Below are positions 61,460 to 64,000 of a stretch of 64,000 nucleotides of DNA, one piece after another (positions within the stretch are counted from its first letter, which is position 1; each line of letters opens with the position of its first letter). Both the position numbers and the translations under genes were made by a program. The notes below the pieces were generated by a model. That model did no database searches and was not told where the DNA came from. It worked only from the letters and a program-made list of their open reading frames with translations. The DNA is taken from the NCBI RefSeq assembly GCF_023700755.1, contig NZ_JAMKOJ010000004.1:1-64000 (forward strand), given 5' to 3'. This DNA is from Allorhizobium sonneratiae. Lineage in GTDB: Bacteria; Pseudomonadota; Alphaproteobacteria; Rhizobiales; Rhizobiaceae.

Positions 61460-63169
61460 TCAGAAGGTCTGGCCGGCCAGCATGGAAAACTGTTCGACGA
61501 TGGGACCAAGCGCCAGCGCCGGGAAGAATTGCAGGCCACCGAGAATGAGGATGATGCCGATCAGAAGGCCGACAAAGAGAGGCCCGTCTGTTGGGAAAGT
61601 GCCGGCTGAGGCGGCAGTCTTAACCTTGGCGCCGAGCGATCCGGCAATCGCCATGACCGGTACGACATAGGCAAAGCGGCCAAGCAGCATGGCAATGCCA
61701 AGCGTGGTGTTGTACCACGGCGTATTGCCGTTCAACCCTGCGAAAGCCGATCCGTTATTGCCGACGGCAGACGTATAGGCATAGAGAATTTCCGAAAGCC
61801 CATGCGGACCCGGCGTGCCGATGCTGGCAACGGCAAAGGGCAGCATGACAGAAATGGCGGTAAAGCCCAGAATGGCAAGCGGCAGGATGAGCACCGCCAG
61901 CATGGCGAATTTCATCTCGCGGCCTTCGATCTTCTTGCCGAGAAATTCCGGCGTGCGCCCAACCATCAGACCGGCGATAAAAACAGACAGCAGGGCAAAG
62001 ACCAGCATGCCGTAGAGACCGGAACCGAGACCGCCAGGCAGGATTTCACCCAGCTGGATCAGGAACATCGGCACCAGCCCGCCAAGCCCGGTGAACGAGC
62101 CATGCATGGCATTCACCCCGCCATCGGAAAGGCCGGTGGTGACAGCGGCATAAAGTGCGGTCATGGCCTGGCCGAAACGCACCTCCTTGCCTTCCATATT
62201 GCCCTGGGCGGGATCGACGCCGAGTGCTGTCAGGATCGGATTGCCGTGGGCTTCAGCCCAGTAAATCACCGCAACACCGGCAATCAGCAGAATGGCCATG
62301 GCAGCCAGGAGCGCCCAGCCCTGACGGCGGTTTCCGACCATCTGGCCGAAGGTGTAGACCAGTGCCGAAGAGATCGCCAGCATGGAGAAAATGCCGAGGT
62401 AATCCGACCAGGCATTCGGGTTTTCAAAGGGATGGGCGGCATTGACGTTGAAGAAGCCGCCACCATTGGTACCCAGCTGCTTGATCGCTTCCTGACTGGC
62501 GACGGGCCCAAGGGCAATGACCTGTTTTGCTCCTTCGAGCGTTGTCGCCGTGGCCGAGACACTCAGCGTTTGCGGCAAGCCCATGGCGACAAAAGCCAAT
62601 GCGACAATGATCGACAGCGGCAACAGCACGTAAAGCGTGGCGCGCGTCATATCGACCCAGAAATTGCCAAGTGTGGCAACCCGCGAGCGGGCAAGCGCCC
62701 GGGTAAAGGCAATGGCAAGCGCCATGCCGGTTGCGGCAGACAGGAAATTATGCACGGTGAGCCCGGCCATCTGGCTGAAATTGCTGAGGGTCGTTTCACC
62801 GGCGTAATTCTGCCAGTCCGTGTTGGTAATGAAGGATGCAGCGGTGTTGAAGGCCAGATCCGGCGACATTCCGGCAAACCCCTGCGGATTGAGCGGCAGA
62901 AAGGCCTGAAGACGGAGGATCGCATACAACAAGACAAAACCGGCAAGCGAAAATGCCAGCATGGCCAGTGTATAGGCAAGCCAGCTTTGTTCCTTGTCCG
63001 GATTGATGCCGCTCACACGGTAAAGGCCGCGCTCGAAAGGTGCGAGCACGGGTGAAAGAAAACTGCGGTCTCCGGCAAAGACGCGGGCCATGTAAAGGCC
63101 GAGCGGCTTGATGATGAGGAGAACGGCTAGAAAAAGGAGGCTGATCTGCAGCCATCCAGCGAGGGTCAT
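61460..63169 (-). CDS. kdpA: KdpA, potassium-binding channel-like subunit
   Basis: A 569-residue membrane protein with about ten helices. Selectivity-filter-like loops are visible: [54 protein letters not shown] and [15 protein letters not shown]. It selects and conducts K+ in the KdpFABC complex. It starts 15 bases after the kdpF stop and its length is usual for the family. Confidence 0.93.
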   Translation of the reverse strand: MTLAGWLQISLLFLAVLLIIKPLGLYMARVFAGDRSFLSPVLAPFERGLYRVSGINPDKEQSWLAYTLAMLAFSLAGFVLLYAILRLQAFLPLNPQGFAGMSPDLAFNTAASFITNTDWQNYAGETTLSNFSQMAGLTVHNFLSAATGMALAIAFTRALARSRVATLGNFWVDMTRATLYVLLPLSIIVALAFVAMGLPQTLSVSATATTLEGAKQVIALGPVASQEAIKQLGTNGGGFFNVNAAHPFENPNAWSDYLGIFSMLAISSALVYTFGQMVGNRRQGWALLAAMAILLIAGVAVIYWAEAHGNPILTALGVDPAQGNMEGKEVRFGQAMTALYAAVTTGLSDGGVNAMHGSFTGLGGLVPMFLIQLGEILPGGLGSGLYGMLVFALLSVFIAGLMVGRTPEFLGKKIEGREMKFAMLAVLILPLAILGFTAISVMLPFAVASIGTPGPHGLSEILYAYTSAVGNNGSAFAGLNGNTPWYNTTLGIAMLLGRFAYVVPVMAIAGSLGAKVKTAASAGTFPTDGPLFVGLLIGIILILGGLQFFPALALGPIVEQFSMLAGQTF

Positions 63170-63184
63170 GGATCTTGCTCCTGA

Positions 63185-63271
63185 TCAGAAACGCTCGGGC
63201 CGCAACAGCGTAACCACGAGATAGATGCCGAGGCCCACGGCGACGAAAAGGCCAAACAGAGGTTCAAGCAT
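63185..63271 (-). CDS. kdpF: KdpF, small stabilising subunit of the potassium ATPase
   Basis: A 28-residue single-helix peptide: MLEPLFGLFVAVGLGIYLVV then TLLRPERF. ATG 63271 follows GGAGGCTTTTC. KdpF usually has this length and a C-terminal LxRPE(R/K)F motif. It sits between the 27-residue peptide gene (12-base gap) and kdpA. Confidence 0.9.
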   Translation of the reverse strand: MLEPLFGLFVAVGLGIYLVVTLLRPERF

Positions 63272-63283
63272 GAAAAGCCTCCA

Positions 63284-63367
63284 TCACAGCCGGTCGAGGG
63301 CACGGGCATAAAGGCCAAGCGCGAGCAGCATGGCTGCGCCAAGTCCCAGAAAGATGAGGTCGGACAT
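63284..63367 (-). CDS. 27-residue membrane peptide ahead of kdpF
   Basis: A short frame from ATG 63367 behind GGAGACCCGGAC encodes MSDLIFLGLGAAMLLALGLY then ARALDRL: a single hydrophobic helix with a basic/acidic tail. It resembles KdpF in size and topology but not in sequence. It is translated ahead of kdpF with a 12-base gap, so it belongs to the kdp message. Similar short proteins precede kdpF in other Hyphomicrobiales, to my recollection, annotated hypothetical. It could be a second small subunit or a regulatory peptide of KdpFABC. Confidence 0.65.
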   Translation of the reverse strand: MSDLIFLGLGAAMLLALGLYARALDRL

Positions 63368-63473
63368 GTCCGGGTCTCCTGTTGTTACAGGATGGACAAT
63401 GGCAGGAACCGGCATCTGAATTCGATTGGGAATTGCCGCATCCGGCATAAGGAAAAGATAAGGATGGGCCGGT

Positions 63474-64000
63474 TCAGGGCACGGTGGCGGCCAAAACCTG
63501 TGGGTCAGCTGCACTTGTTGCAGCGATGAGGTCCTGCACGATCAGCTCGATGAAGTCCATCATATAGACCGGCTGCACCCGTCCACGCGGCACCAGAACG
63601 GAGATTTTCGGCGTATCCATGACGCCGCCGACCATGGGGGTCCAGGAAAGCTTGCCCTCCAGAACCTCTTTTTCCACCCCCAGTCGCGATAGCAGAGCCA
63701 CCCCAAGCCCGGCCTTGACCATGGATTTGAGCATGCCCGGCCGCTCCACCGTGACGACGATCCGCCCTGGAACCTGATCGCCGGAAAAAAGTGGCTTGAG
63801 CGCACTGTGGCGCAGCCAGTCGTCACCCGGCGCAATCAGCGGATATTCCGCAAGATCGGTCAGCGTCACCTGGCGCTTGCGTGACAGGGGATGGTCGACA
63901 GCGGTAATGACGCCAATCGGATCGAGACAGGTCAGGACATATTCGGCGCGGATATGGTCGCTCACATCATAAGCGATCACCAGATCGGCCTCGCGCGCCA
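63474..64000 (-). CDS. LysR-family regulator, C-terminal part (runs off right edge)
   Basis: The last 175 residues or so of a LysR effector domain; the start lies beyond position 64000. Visible: READLVIAYDVSDHIRAE, IGVITAVDHPLSRKRQVTLTDLAEYPLIAP, and VKAGLGVALLSRLGVEKEVLEGKL, typical of this domain. It ends 107 bases before the kdp operon start and points the same way. Its helix-turn-helix and target are outside the window, and a role in kdp control is not implied. Confidence 0.75.
   Translation of the reverse strand, partial: AREADLVIAYDVSDHIRAEYVLTCLDPIGVITAVDHPLSRKRQVTLTDLAEYPLIAPGDDWLRHSALKPLFSGDQVPGRIVVTVERPGMLKSMVKAGLGVALLSRLGVEKEVLEGKLSWTPMVGGVMDTPKISVLVPRGRVQPVYMMDFIELIVQDLIAATSAADPQVLAATVP

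Overview
The window is GC-rich, densely packed alphaproteobacterial DNA. The family content (rhizobial-type rhaRSTPQUK/rhaDI, a glx/mgs-type gene set, many ABC importers, short palindromic intergenic repeats) points to the Hyphomicrobiales (Rhizobiaceae or Brucellaceae, such as Agrobacterium, Rhizobium or Ochrobactrum relatives). No rRNA, tRNA, CRISPR array, phage or intact insertion sequence was seen. I cannot tell chromosome from large secondary replicon, but a run of catabolic and transport modules of this kind would suit a chromid or megaplasmid.

Layout, left to right. (1) 1-4674, minus strand: the N-methylglutamate type C1/N module. The genes mgsA, mgsB, mgsC and gmaS are followed by the start of purU at the left edge. 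(2) 5012-12612: an operon with a BMP-family ABC importer, a protein that closely resembles biuret amidohydrolase, a second isochorismatase-like hydrolase and a small cupin, divergent from a LysR regulator. It looks like a biuret/triuret or ureide nitrogen-scavenging unit. (3) 12902-17642, plus strand: an organosulfur unit with an FMN reductase, a two-component flavin monooxygenase and an SsuABC-like importer. (4) 17667-25366: a LacI repressor and a sugar unit with a Gfo/Idh/MocA dehydrogenase, a TIM-barrel isomerase and a MalEFGK-like importer. A sigma70-type promoter with an overlapping LacI-type operator precedes it. (5) 25368-26066: kdpE, detached from the rest of kdp. (6) 26170-35032: an acyltransferase, a small iron-permease-like protein, a CLC chloride channel, and a GntR-controlled polar amino-acid ABC operon that contains a class IV aminotransferase-like protein lacking the usual PLP lysine. 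(7) 35593-47751: the L-rhamnose regulon (rhaR, S, T, P, Q, U, K leftward; rhaD, I rightward) plus an extra Gfo/Idh/MocA dehydrogenase. (8) 47812-56091: a Liv-type ABC importer with a GMC alcohol dehydrogenase and a hydroxyisobutyrate-dehydrogenase-like enzyme, divergent from a LysR gene. (9) 56123-63367: kdpF, A, B, C, D with an additional 27-residue membrane peptide. (10) The right edge holds a partial LysR gene.

Most units follow one logic: a regulator, a solute-binding protein, importer subunits, then one or two soluble enzymes, with start/stop overlaps of 1-8 bases inside operons. Stem-loops follow several solute-binding-protein genes and probably set the ratio of binding protein to membrane subunits.

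The points most worth a second look are: kdpE displaced about 30 kb from kdpD on the same strand; the lysine-less aminotransferase-like protein; the biuret/triuret-like operon; two fold-back repeat elements (168 and 142 bases) inserted inside operons exactly at stop codons; and the 27-residue peptide ahead of kdpF.
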